Origin: Candidatus Altimarinus sp.
GTDB lineage: Bacteria; Patescibacteriota; Gracilibacteria; BD1-5; UBA6164
Assembly (NCBI GenBank): GCA_020724225.1
Contig: DYHI01000011.1
Coordinates: 1 to 33,587, forward strand
Direction of reading: 5' to 3'
DNA length: 33,587 bases
In this document: positions 8,948-18,414 of the stretch, piece by piece
Numbering within the stretch: position 1 is the stretch's first letter
How the letters are laid out: the number at the start of each line of letters is the position of its first letter
Notes under the pieces: generated by a model
Database searches by the model: none
What the model saw: only the letters and a program-made list of their open reading frames with translations
Told to the model about the DNA's origin: nothing
Program-made: the position numbers and the translations under genes

Positions 8948-10049
8948 TTAATTCTGATGATTATCTATATCAAACACTATTAAATTTCAATCAGATAATC
9001 TTCAATAGACGCTAAATTATTTATTTATACGAAAATATATGATTCATTCTTTTTTAGGTTCTCTAAATCCGATTTTATTTCAAGGATAAATTCAGTTTAA
9101 TATATTTTCTTTTGATTTTTTATATTGCTTTAATAGAGATCTTTTATTCAAAAAATCAATTATACTTAAATTCACAATCTTCTTTTCAGTCTAACGAATA
9201 AGAAGTTCAATCAGATAAAATAATTGAAAGTATTTTTAATAAATTAATATCATATTCATCATTTCTTTTTAAGATTTGATAATAATTATTATTATTTACC
9301 GTTTTCTCAAATATAGTTTTATACTCAGCCACTATATTTCAATCAGTTATTAATAACGTATCATTTCCATAATTTATAGATTTACAAACTCAAATACATT
9401 CTTTATTATCTTTCCTTTTTACATTATCAAAATCATCTACTATCTCTCATCATTTAATTTCTTTTTCAGTAGTTACTTCATAAAAATCTGTTTCTTTAAC
9501 CACATTACTAGTTCAATAATATTTATTTACAGAAAAAGCAAAGGATAATTTTTGTATATTTTTATATAAATTGTTTTTAATAGATATTTTATTATCTTTT
9601 GCATCAAAAACTATGTCTTTTGATAAATCTTCTATTTTTTTACTTTCTTCTATATATTCATTATGTTTTTCATTACAATTTTGTTTTGAAATTGAATAAT
9701 CATAATAAAATACTGAAAAGAATATTCAAAATACTATTACTCATAGAAATAAAAACGGCAAAATTCTTTTTTTATAATTTACTTTAAATCCAATATTCTT
9801 TGTTTTTCATAATTTTTTTCTTAAATCATCAATTTTTTCTTTATCTTCTTGATTTTTTAAGTTAAATTCTAATATTTTTCTTCAAATTCTATATCTAAAT
9901 ATATAAAGTATTATCGAATATACACTTAATAATATTAAATTTCATACTACTATTTCATCGTCTCAAAAATCTAATAATTTTTCAAAAAAAATCCATCAAA
10001 TTGTCCACAATAATATATATGATACTATAAATAATAATTTTGTTTTCAT
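8948..10049 (-). pseudogene. Membrane-anchored protein with pilin-like C-terminal fragment, decayed
   Basis: From ATG at 10047-10049 a 301-residue frame runs to a stop at 9144-9146. It has two N-terminal hydrophobic helices, a basic loop with EDKEKIDDLRKKLG, a third helix (FLFLGVIVFGIFFSVFYY), then a Lys/Asn-rich region and NIVAEYKTIFEKTVNNNN. Protein-like sequence continues past the stop in another frame: IVNLSIIDFLNKRSLLKQYK, IYPGNKIGFREPKKEGIIYF, then a TAA at 9017-9019 and, in the same frame, FSVYGRLSDGNLIVFDIDNH up to 8948. The tail looks like the end of a secreted pseudopilin-like or minor-pilin protein. A frameshift near 9160-9200 and one nonsense codon explain this best; an indel error in the assembly could explain the first of them. 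Confidence 0.5.
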
Positions 10050-10130
10050 AAAGACTTTTAAAATTAAATTATATTCCCCCTTACTATACTCCCTTTATAC
10101 AAAAAATCAAAAAACATTTACATTCAAAAA

Positions 10131-10152
10131 AGTCTAAAGATATCTTTAGACT
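10131..10152 (-). terminator. Rho-independent terminator after the 65-aa gene
   Basis: A perfect 22-base palindrome (AGTCTAAAGAT and its complement) is followed on the minus strand by TTTTTT (plus-strand A-run at 10125-10130). It lies 25 bases past the stop of the 65-aa gene. Confidence 0.75.
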
Positions 10153-10177
10153 TTAGAGGGATTATATAGATTTCAAT

Positions 10178-10375
10178 TTATTCATAAGATTTTACAAAAT
10201 TTTTTATAAAACTACCAGGTAATCATGCATTTTTCATATTTCAAGCCACTTCATATTCATTTTCTATATCTGAATCTGGATAATTATTTTTTACAAAATC
10301 TTCTATAAAAGAAGCAACATCATTGAAAGTACCACTTGATAATTTTATATCCTCTTTAAATGTAACTGTTGTCAT
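10178..10375 (-). CDS. Small acidic protein, probable solitary antitoxin-like
   Basis: Protein of 65 residues: MTTVTFKEDIKLSSGTFNDV then FIEDFVKNNYPD and a C-terminal NAGLPGSFIKNFVKSYE. It is small and acidic like many type II antitoxins, but no family is recognised. Its leader, start codon and promoter region are an almost exact copy (one mismatch in 70 bases) of those of the antitoxin gene 560 bases upstream, so it is likely switched on by the same control. No toxin gene follows it; a strong terminator does. It may be a relic of a duplicated toxin-antitoxin pair or a neutralising decoy. Confidence 0.65.
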
Positions 10376-10440
10376 AATAAAATTATTAAAAATTATTTTC
10401 TTTATTATAAACAAATCCTTAAAAAATCAAAAACTTATTT
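10371..10440. repeat. 70-bp direct repeat, copy 1 (leader of 65-aa gene)
   Basis: Identical to 10931-11000 except one base (T at 10401, A at 10961). It covers the start codon, the leader and the probable promoter of the minus-strand gene. Confidence 0.92.
10404..10430 (-). promoter_or_regulatory. Probable promoter of the 65-aa gene
   Basis: On the minus strand TTGATT (10425-10430) and TATAAT (10404-10409) are separated by 15 bases. The same arrangement is present in the repeat copy at 10964-10990. Confidence 0.5.
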
Positions 10441-10456
10441 CCCTCACAAAAAAATC

Positions 10457-10481
10457 CCCCAAATTTCTTTGAAATTTGGGG
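10457..10481 (-). terminator. Rho-independent terminator after toxin gene
   Basis: CCCCAAATTTC and GAAATTTGGGG form an 11-bp stem with a three-base loop, followed on the minus strand by a T-run (plus-strand A-run 10448-10454). It sits 21 bases past the toxin stop and separates the pair from the 65-aa gene. Confidence 0.82.
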
Positions 10482-10501
10482 AGGTCTTTTAAAATTACTA
10501 T

Positions 10502-10774
10502 TTATTTTTTATAAATATCGTGATTTCAAATTGAGAAAAATTCCAAAACTATTTCATTCTTTTCTTGTGTTTTGTAAAACAATGCTCTGTAATTCATATT
10601 TATACTCATAGAAAAAACAAAACTTAACTTTCAAGAAAGTTTATGGATTCTTAAAGATGGATAATTAAATCAATTAGTTAACAATAAATTTAACTTTTCT
10701 TTAAACAAAGTCTGTTCAACAATAGATAAAGATTTATATTTCTTTTTAAAAGTCTCAGTTAATATTACTTTCAT
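10502..10774 (-). CDS. RelE/YafQ-like toxin
   Basis: Protein of 90 residues, the usual size of RelE-superfamily toxins. It starts MKVILTETFKKKYKSLS with the K/R-rich first helix, then has LRIHKLSGKLSFVFSMSINM, where family members show H-K-L-x-G-x-x-x-x-x-S-I-x-x-x-Y-R, and ends YRALFYKTQEKNEIVLEFF plus GNHDIYKK, matching the I-G-x-H-D-x-Y end of the family. Such toxins cut mRNA on the ribosome. It starts two bases after the stop of the upstream 52-residue gene, typical for antitoxin-toxin order and coupled translation. The pair is followed by a terminator. Confidence 0.85.
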
Positions 10775-10776
10775 AA

Positions 10777-10935
10777 TTATTTATCTAAATAATTAGTTAA
10801 TTCATCAAAAGAATCAGATTTTATATAATTTCAAAAAATCTTGTCTCTTTCATGCGAAACAATATCTATAAAAACTGAATATTCTTCTAAAAGTGCTTTA
10901 TCAACTTCAACTACAGATGATTGAAAATGTGTCAT
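10777..10935 (-). CDS. Antitoxin partner of the RelE-like toxin
   Basis: Protein of 52 residues, acidic: MTHFQSSVVEVDKALLEEYS, then HERDKIFGNYIKSDSFDELT. Identity as antitoxin rests on its size, its position two bases upstream of a RelE-like toxin, and an own promoter segment. No DNA-binding fold can be named in so short a chain. The promoter segment is the second copy of a 70-bp repeat that also precedes the 65-aa gene. Confidence 0.75.
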
Positions 10936-11000
10936 AATAAAATTATTAAAAATTATTTTCATTATTATAAACAAATCCTTAAAAAATCAAAAACTTATTT
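10931..11000. repeat. 70-bp direct repeat, copy 2 (leader of antitoxin gene)
   Basis: Same sequence as 10371-10440 with one mismatch. It spans the antitoxin start codon and its probable promoter. Confidence 0.92.
10964..10990 (-). promoter_or_regulatory. Probable promoter of the toxin-antitoxin operon
   Basis: TTGATT and TATAAT with 15 bases between on the minus strand, inside the 70-bp repeat. If antitoxin binds here, it should also bind the other copy. Confidence 0.5.
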
Positions 11001-11070
11001 TTCCCACTTCACCTTTACTTTTAGATTAAAAAACATATATTCCTACAACATTATTTAACTAAAAACTCCT

Positions 11071-13125
11071 ATGCTAGAAACTCCAAACTACACTTTCCTG
11101 ATTGCAAAAGAACTATGAATTAAAGAATTTCAAACATCAACTGTACTAGAACTAGTTGCAGAATGATCTACTGTACCCTTTATAGCTCGTTATAGAAAAG
11201 AAAGAACTTGAAACCTGGATGAAAATGATATAAGAAAAATCATAGAACTAAAAACAAAGGCAGAAAATCTATACAATGCAAAAGTAACAGCAATAAATGG
11301 GATAAACGAGCTAGGAAAAATGACCGATGAATTAATGAAAAATATAGTAAATGCTCAAACATTGAAGGAAGTCGAAGAACTTTATAAGCCATATAAATCA
11401 AAGAAAAAAACAAAAGCAATGATAGCTTTGGAAAAAGGCTTTTGAATTGTAGCTGAAAAACTTAAACAAAATGAAATTATTATACCAGATGAATTATTAA
11501 AAGATTATCCTAGAGATGAAATCATAGATGGTGCAATCGAAATAATTTGAGCAGAGGTGAATGAAAATTGAAATCTCAGACATAAACTTATAAATGAATT
11601 GAAATCAAATTGATTTATAGCTTCAAACAAAAAATCAGATAAAATGCTTGCCAAATTAAATGAAAAAGACAAAGAACAAATTTCAAAGTTTGATATTTAT
11701 GCTGAATTTTCGACTAAAATAAATCAAATCAAACCATATCAGATTTTGGCTCTAAATAGATGAGAAAATCTTGCAATCTTGACTGTAAAAATTGAAAAAG
11801 ATGAAGATATTTTCAATACAATAGAAAGTGATTTTGCATATATTTTATGATTAAATGAATTTATAGAAGAATTAAAAGAAGCATTTAAAAGATGATATGA
11901 AAATCTCTTTTCATCCGTAGAAAATGAATTAAGAAGTGAACTAAATGAAGTTTGAGAAGATGATTCTATAAAGACATTTCAGACAAACTTACAAGCCCTT
12001 CTTATGACAAAACCAGAAAATGCGAATAGTATACTTTCTATAGATCCTTGATTTAGAGTTGGATGTAAGCTTTGTGTTTTAGACAATTTATGAAATCCTA
12101 TATTTTTTAGTAAAATTTATTTACATGAGGCAGAAAATGCAAAAAAAATAGTAGAAAGCATAATTTCAAAATACAAAATAGATGTAGTTGTAGTTTGAAA
12201 TGGTACTTGATCAAAAGAAGTTTCAATACTTGTATGAGAGTTATTTAACAAAGATATCTATATAGTAAACGAGTCATGAGCCTCAGTTTACAGTGTATCA
12301 AAAGTAGCAGAGGAAGAATTTCCAAATCTTGATAGTTTAGATAGATGAACAGTCTCAATAGGTAGAAGATATATAGATCCATTGTCTGAACTTGTAAAAA
12401 TCCCTGTTTGAAGTATAGGAGTTGGTATGTATCAACATGATATGCCAGAAAAAAAACTAGAGGAAAAACTATGATATGTAGTTGAAAACAGTGTAAATGA
12501 AGTTGGAATAAATGTAAATATAGCATCTATTTATGTTCTTAATCACATTTCTTGAATAGATAAAAGACAGGCAAAAAAGATCTATGAAAATAGACCTTAC
12601 AAATCAAGAAAAGATATAAAAAAAATACTTTCAGATAAGGCTTACCAGCAAGCAATTTGATTTCTTAGAGTTCCAGAAAGTAGTGAAAAGTTTGACAATA
12701 CAGATATCCATCCAGAGCAATATGCACTAGCTAAGTATACAATAGAAAACTGAAAAACTAGTTTAGATACAAAAATGAAAGAATTGTACCCAGATGTAAC
12801 AATTGATACAATAAATTTTATTTGGAATTCTTACAATAATCTCTGAAAAGAAAAAAGAACAAATAGCACTCATACAAAATGGACAAATTCATCAAATGAA
12901 ATCCAAGTTTGAGATATAATCGAGTGAGTTATAAGAAATGTAGTTGCATTTTGAGCATTTGTAGATATAGGAACAAAAAATGATTGATTAGTTCACATAT
13001 CTCATCTAAGTAATACTTTTGTAAAAAATCCCATGGATATAGTAAAAGTTTGAGACAAAGTGAAAGTAAAAGTTCTAAATATAGATGAAAAATGAAAGAC
13101 TCAATTAAGCATGAAGGAGGTTTAA
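11071..13125 (+). CDS. tex: Tex-type RNA-binding transcription accessory protein
   Basis: Protein of 684 residues, slightly shorter than E. coli Tex (about 770). Domain order fits the family: N-terminal helical part with STVPFIARYRKERTGNLDE and the ELYKPYKSKKKTKA motif; a YqgF/RNase-H-like domain with SILSIDPGFRVGCKLCVLD and VVVVGNGTGSKE; helix-hairpin-helix repeats (LNHISGIDKRQAKKIYENR and FLRVP); and a C-terminal S1 domain (GDIIEGVIRNVVAFGAFVDI, then DGLVHISHLS). Tex binds nucleic acids and affects transcription. Nearly all conserved glycines are TGA. The ATG at 11071 gives the family start; no Shine-Dalgarno sequence is visible. It stands alone and is convergent with the methyltransferase gene, whose stop is only five bases away. 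Confidence 0.96.
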
Positions 13126-13130
13126 AAAAG

Positions 13131-13766
13131 TTATTTTTTCCAAAAAATATCTATAAAACTTGATTTTACAACTCATCAATTGATCTTGTTATGATTTTCC
13201 GAAACTTCTTCAATATACATAATTTCAAAATCTGAGAATAAAGATTTAATATAATCTATACTAAAAAAGTGCTTTAAATCCTCTCAATTTTTAAAGTAAT
13301 TTTCTTCCAGCATTTCTCATTTTCAAAACTCACTATCATTCTCTCATTTTACTCTTACAAACATTAATCATCCTTGTTTTAAAGATTTTTTTAATTTTTC
13401 AAAAATTTCTTTTGTATCATTGCTAGAAAAATAATGCAAAGAATTACAAGAATAAATTATATTATATTTTTCATTTACAAATTCATAACTTTTTATATCT
13501 CATAGTGTGGTATTTATAGATAATCATCACTTATTTGCATAATTTTTTAGATGTTCAAGTGCTTTTTGAGAAAAATCAAAAGATTCTACTTGAAATCATT
13601 TTTCAGCAAAATATAAACTATCTCTTCAAGCTCAACTTCAAACATCAAGTAAAACTCATCTTTTTTCTCATAAAAAATCCATTGTTTTCAAAGCAAATAA
13701 AGTAGGTCATATTTGATCTACTTTATCCCATTTTTTATCCCAAAAATTTTGAAAATCATTATACAT
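13131..13766 (-). CDS. Class I SAM-dependent methyltransferase
   Basis: Protein of 211 residues with the Rossmann-type methyltransferase fold. Motif I is LLDVGSGAGRDSLYFAEKG (near residues 40-58), followed by ESFDFSQKALEHL (acidic loop that holds the ribose), LGDIKSYEF, and the SCNSLHYFSSNDTKEIFEKL post-motif region, as in TehB/UbiE-like enzymes. The substrate cannot be told. All motif I glycines are TGA codons. Its start overlaps the end of the Nudix gene by eight bases, so the two are translated from one message with lepA. Confidence 0.88.
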
Positions 13767-14298
13767 ATCATCTCATTTTAGCTAAAGTATAACAAGTTAT
13801 AGTCATAGGACAACTTATCAATCAAGATTTAATCTTTTCTTCAAATTCTTCTATATTACAAGTAAAAACTTTTATATCTTCTCAAGCCTCTAAACTTTGT
13901 CATATAAATTCACAATTATCTATAAAAAAATACTTCATTATAGTATCATCATAATTTGCAACTATAGATTCTCAAAGATAAATTATATCTTCTCCTACAT
14001 ATCAAGTTTCTTCATTTAATTCCTTTCTTGCATTCTCTTCAAATGATAAATCTGATTCATAAACTCACATAGAAAAACTATGTATAAAATTCTCTATTCA
14101 TTCTCTATATTCTTTTATATATATCACTTTTTTATCTTTCGTTAATCAAAAAGTCATAGTTGCATATATTGTTTTACAATGTCATGTAATCAAATAATTA
14201 TATACTTTTCAGTTTCATACATCAAAATCTTTTGATATAACTTTTCTATGTCAATTATCTACAATTACCTTTTCTGAAATTTTTATTTTGTGTGACAT
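13759..14298 (-). CDS. Nudix hydrolase (ADP-ribose pyrophosphatase-like)
   Basis: Protein of 179 residues. The Nudix box is seen as FEENARKELNEETGYVGEDI, carrying the R-E/K-x-x-x-E-E-x-G core that binds the metal; the leading glycine lies in FSMGVYESD. The beta-rich N-terminal half (KVIVDNGHRKVISKDFDV) fits the ADP-sugar pyrophosphatase group. The enzyme would cut a nucleoside diphosphate linked to another group, perhaps ADP-ribose or a nucleotide sugar; substrate not shown. It starts two bases after the lepA stop and overlaps the following methyltransferase gene. Confidence 0.85.
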
Positions 14299-14300
14299 AA

Positions 14301-16178
14301 TTATTTCTTCAATAACCCTATAAAAGCCTCACTTGGCAAACTCACTTTACCAAACTGTTTCATTTTTTTCTTTCACTCTTTTTGCTTGTCAAGAAGCTTT
14401 CTTTTACGACTAACATCTCAACCATAAAGTTTTGCTGTTACATCTTTTCTCATAGCTGATATATCTTCACGGGCAACTACTTTTCATCATACTGCTGCTT
14501 GAATAGCAATGGCAAAAAGTGCTCTTGGAACTACTTCTTTAAGTTTTTTTGTAATTTTTCATCATAAAAATGCAGCTTGACTACGGTGGCACATCAAACT
14601 AAGCGCATCAACTTTGTCTCAAGCTAAAAGTACATCCATCTTTACTAAATCATCTTCTTTGTATTTTAAAAATTCATAATTCATAGAAGCATATCAACTT
14701 GAAAGACTTTTTAATTCATCATAAAAATCTCATATAAGTTCTGCCATTGGTAGCTCATATGTTATAAGTACTCTTGAACTATCTATAAATGTTTGATTAA
14801 CAAGAATTCATCTTCTTTCTTGTGCTAATTGCATCAAATTACCTATATAATCACTAGGTGTAATTAGTTCACATTTCGCTATTGGTTCTTCTATACTTTG
14901 GTATAATTCTCTTTTGGGTAAATCTTCAGGATTAGATATATAGACGTAAGTAAATTTTCATCATCAAATCTCTACAAGTTCAGGGTTAAATCTGCCATAT
15001 TCTTCTCTTTTATCTCAAATAGTCTTGATTCTATATGTTACTTGAGGTGATGTAATTATTACATCCATATTGAATTCTCTATCAAGTCTTTCCTTCACTA
15101 TATCTAAGTGCAATAATCCCAAGAAACCACATCTATAACCATGACCTAGTGCGGGACTAACTTCTGGTTCAATTGATAGAGCGCTATCATTTAACATAAG
15201 TTTCTCAACTGCATCTACAAATTGAGGATACTCATCACTATTTATTGGAAAAACTCATGCAAAGATAAATGGAGTAACTTTTTTAAATCATTCTATTGCT
15301 TTTGCATTTTCTACTTTATCTTTTGGTCATTCTACATTCTCTGGCTTCCAAAGTGTATCTCACACTTTTGCTTCTCTGATAGATTTTAGCCCAGTAACTA
15401 CATATCAAACAGATCAATTTTCTATTTTTGGATCACTAACATATTTTGGTGCAAAGTGTCATACATCTAGTGCTTCTATTTTTTTAGAGCTATTTATAAA
15501 GTGAAGTGTATCTCATTTTTTTATTTCTCAGCTAAATACTTTTACATAACTTACAACTCATCTATATGTATCGTATTGACTATCAAAAACAAGTGCCTTT
15601 AGTTCTGAATTTGGATTTTGCTCTAATTTATTAAATACCCTAGGTTCTCTAATTCTTTCTATTACTGCATCCAAAACTGTTTCTACATTCATTCCTGTTT
15701 TAGCTGAAATTGGGATAATCTCCTCTTTTTTACATCAAAGTAAATTTATAATTTCTTCAGATACTTTATCTACATCTGCAGCTGGTAAATCTATCTTGTT
15801 TATAACAGGAATTATATCTAAATTATTTTCTATAGCCATATGTACATTTGAAAGAGTTTGTGCCTCTATCCCTTGTGTAGCATCAACTACAAGCAAAGCT
15901 CATTCTACTGAAGCAAGAGTTCTTGAAACCTCATATTGGAAATCAACATGCCCAGGAGTATCTATCAGATTAAGCTCATAACCTTTCCATTGCATTTTAA
16001 CTGGTGTAAGTTTGATTGTAATTCATCTTTCTTGTTCCAAAGCCATAGTATCTAGAGTTTGTGCTTTTAAATCTCTTTTATCTATTGTTCAAGTTATTTC
16101 AAGCATTCTATCCGCTAAAGTAGATTTACCATGGTCTATGTGGGCTATTATTCAAAAGTTTCTGATTTTAGATAACAT
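14301..16178 (-). CDS. lepA: Elongation factor 4 (LepA) GTPase
   Basis: Protein of 625 residues, longer by about 25 than typical LepA. The GTPase domain has G1 [14 protein letters not shown]2 RGITIK, G3 DTPGHVDF, G4 NKID and SAKTG. Later, [20 protein letters not shown] is the LepA signature, and the C-terminal domain carries [20 protein letters not shown] with the usual ending. LepA back-translocates or remodels stalled ribosomes and helps 30S assembly. First in an operon with the Nudix and methyltransferase genes. Many glycines are TGA. An A/T-rich 180-bp region separates it from the divergent surface-protein gene. Confidence 0.97.
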
Positions 16179-16296
16179 AAAATATCTTAAAAATTTAAAT
16201 TTTCTGTATTTTATAGAAAATTGTTATTTTTCAAAATGATTTGAGAAAAACAAAATTATTATATATACATTAATATAAATGTTAATAGATTTTTAT

Positions 16297-16325
16297 TTGA
16301 TTATTTAGATAAATTTAATTATAAT
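16297..16325 (+). promoter_or_regulatory. Promoter of the Kazal-like surface protein gene
   Basis: TTGATT (16297-16302), 17-base spacer, TATAAT (16320-16325), 34 bases upstream of the ATG. Confidence 0.55.
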
Positions 16326-16358
16326 CTTGAAGTATTTTAATTTAATAAATTATAAAAT

Positions 16359-18305
16359 ATGAAAATACCTCTAATTTTAAAGATTATAATATCTTTATTT
16401 ACACTTTTTTATATATCAAATACAAATGCTGTATGATATATAAAATGAACTGCGAAAGATGATGTAACATGACAAACTTTAACTTATGTTTGTTATGATG
16501 CACCTTGAAAATGAGATTATTATAGCTGTGCAATAAAGTGAATTAAAAATACTTTACCTTGAGATGTTCTTTGTCCTACAAATATCGATCCTGTATGTTG
16601 ACAACCACCTATGCCGACTTGTCAAACATGAATAGTTTGTTCACAAGTAATGCCACAACCTAAAACATATTCAAATTCATGTGAAATGAAAAAAGCTTGA
16701 GCAACTTTACTATATAAATGAACTTGTTCAAATTCAAATACAACAAACTCTTGTTCATGGACTTATCATAGTGTAGTATGACCTGTTTGAGATGTTTCTC
16801 CAAATCCTGATACTACAATGTGTAATTCTAGTAATAATTGAAAAATATCTTATGAAATTTGATGAAATAAACAAAAGGTTGCTACTTGTACTTGTAATTG
16901 AATTCAAACTACAAACCAATGTCCAAAAATAAATTGTGATGTATGATATAATGTAGTTAATAAATGAGTAAATCAAACTACATGATGTCAAATACAAGAA
17001 TGTGTAAAAAATGAAACAACAAATAATTCATGTAACTGGATATGACATGATATAGTATGACCTGTTTGAGAAGTATATCCTAACCCTTATACAACAAATT
17101 GTACAAATAGTATAAATTGAACATCTTCTTTTGAAGTTTCATGAAGTAAAAGAAAAGTTTTTACTTGTTTATGTGAATGAAGTTCAAATAATATTAATTC
17201 TTGAACTACAAAAAATAATAACTTTAAATTATATAATTGAAACTCTAAACCAGTATCATGAAATATAAGTACATATTGAACTCAAAATTGAAGTATTTGT
17301 AATAATCAAAATTGATACTCTATAATAACTTGATTAGATAAAAATAATCCTCCTAAATGATGTACTAATCCTGCAAATAACGATAATTGTAAAAATAACT
17401 TATCAAATTTTAGAGACTATAATCCAAGTGAATGGCTGAATAATTCTACTATAGTTACTTCATCTAGTAGTGATTTACTAAAAAACTATCCACTATGAAC
17501 TTACAATTTCTATCTAGCTTATTGAACTCAAATAATAAAAGTTTGAGAATGAACATTAAAATCTTGTACAACTAATTACTCTTGGTCTTGTATAGTTCCT
17601 TGACCTGTAGAAGTTAATACATCTTGATACACTTGTAATTCAAGTACTGTATGACAATCAAGAACAATAAGCTGATATAGCTGTACATGTACTCAAAATA
17701 CTAATACTAATACTAATACCAACTCTACTACTAATAATACTACCACTAACTCTACTACTAACACATGTAAATGGCAAGCTCATGATGTAGTTTGACCAAT
17801 TTGACAAGTATCCCCTAATCCTAATTCTACATTATGTACTATAGGTAATAATTGAACAATAGCCTACGAAATTTGATGAAATAGACAAAAAGTTGCTACT
17901 TGTACTTGTCCAAACTCAGCATCAACAAGTACATCAATACCTTCTCCTATTATTACTCTTTCAAAAACATTAAATTGAGCTACAACTACAAATTTTTATT
18001 CAAGAGAAACTATGTACTGAAAAGTAATTAATTCATGAATAAATAGTACATATAGTTGTGTTGCTCCAACTACTGATTTAAAAAATCCTGACTGATCTAT
18101 AATAGCAAGTTCAAAATCTTGTAATGATAGAAGTAAATGGGCTAAAATGCCTAATTCTGATTGGAAATATGATTCATCTAGTAATTCTTGGAGAATGAGT
18201 AGAAGTTGGGTTTGATTTCCATCATCTACATATAGATTATGGTTTAGAGATAACAATACAAACAAAGAATCTTCAATAATTATAAATCTTAAAAATAATG
18301 ATTAA
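16359..18305 (+). CDS. Secreted Cys-rich surface protein with Kazal-like module
   Basis: Protein of 648 residues with a signal peptide (residues 1-23, cleavage after SNTNA). Next comes YVCYDAPGKGDYYSCAI, a motif also present at the start of the neighbouring 1017-aa protein. Residues about 71-124 form a Kazal-like protease-inhibitor module: C-P-T-N-I-D-P-V-C-G, then a Cys-containing insert, then TYSNSCEMKKAGATLLYKGTC. Three repeats of about 50 residues follow at roughly 130, 222 and 468, each with C-x-W, VVGPVG or VVGPIG, PNP, and TC-x-C. A Thr/Asn-rich linker lies before the third. The C-terminal 100 residues form another domain ending SSIIINLKNND. No membrane anchor is seen. It is followed by a strong terminator and a related gene. 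Confidence 0.85.
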
Positions 18306-18318
18306 TTTATTATAAAAT

Positions 18319-18364
18319 AAAATCAAAAAAGTGGTAGTCAAAAACATACCACTTTTTTGATTTT
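18319..18364 (+). terminator. Rho-independent terminator after the Kazal-like gene
   Basis: AAAATCAAAAAAGTGGTA pairs fully with TACCACTTTTTTGATTTT around a ten-base loop; T-runs lie in the right arm. It begins 14 bases past the stop. Confidence 0.8.
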
Positions 18365-18384
18365 ATAATGTATTTTTATATAAT
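18357..18384 (+). promoter_or_regulatory. Probable promoter of the 1017-aa surface protein gene
   Basis: TTGATT (18357-18362), 16-base spacer, TATAAT (18379-18384), about 30 bases before the ATG. Its -35 box overlaps the right arm of the preceding terminator. Confidence 0.45.
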
Positions 18385-18414
18385 TGTATTACTTTTATTA
18401 TTTAAAATGTAATT

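Noticed and set aside
10457-10481. Operator for the toxin-antitoxin pair
   Set aside because: The strong inverted repeat is followed by a T-run on the operon strand and lies after the toxin stop, so a terminator explains it better.
12245-12526. A minus-strand open frame inside tex
   Set aside because: It is the antisense of the YqgF-like and helix-hairpin-helix part of Tex and is rich in Leu/His/Tyr, typical of shadow frames.
13111-13122. AAGGAGG sequence as ribosome binding site
   Set aside because: It is inside the last codons of tex and no plausible start follows at suitable spacing; the next gene is on the other strand.
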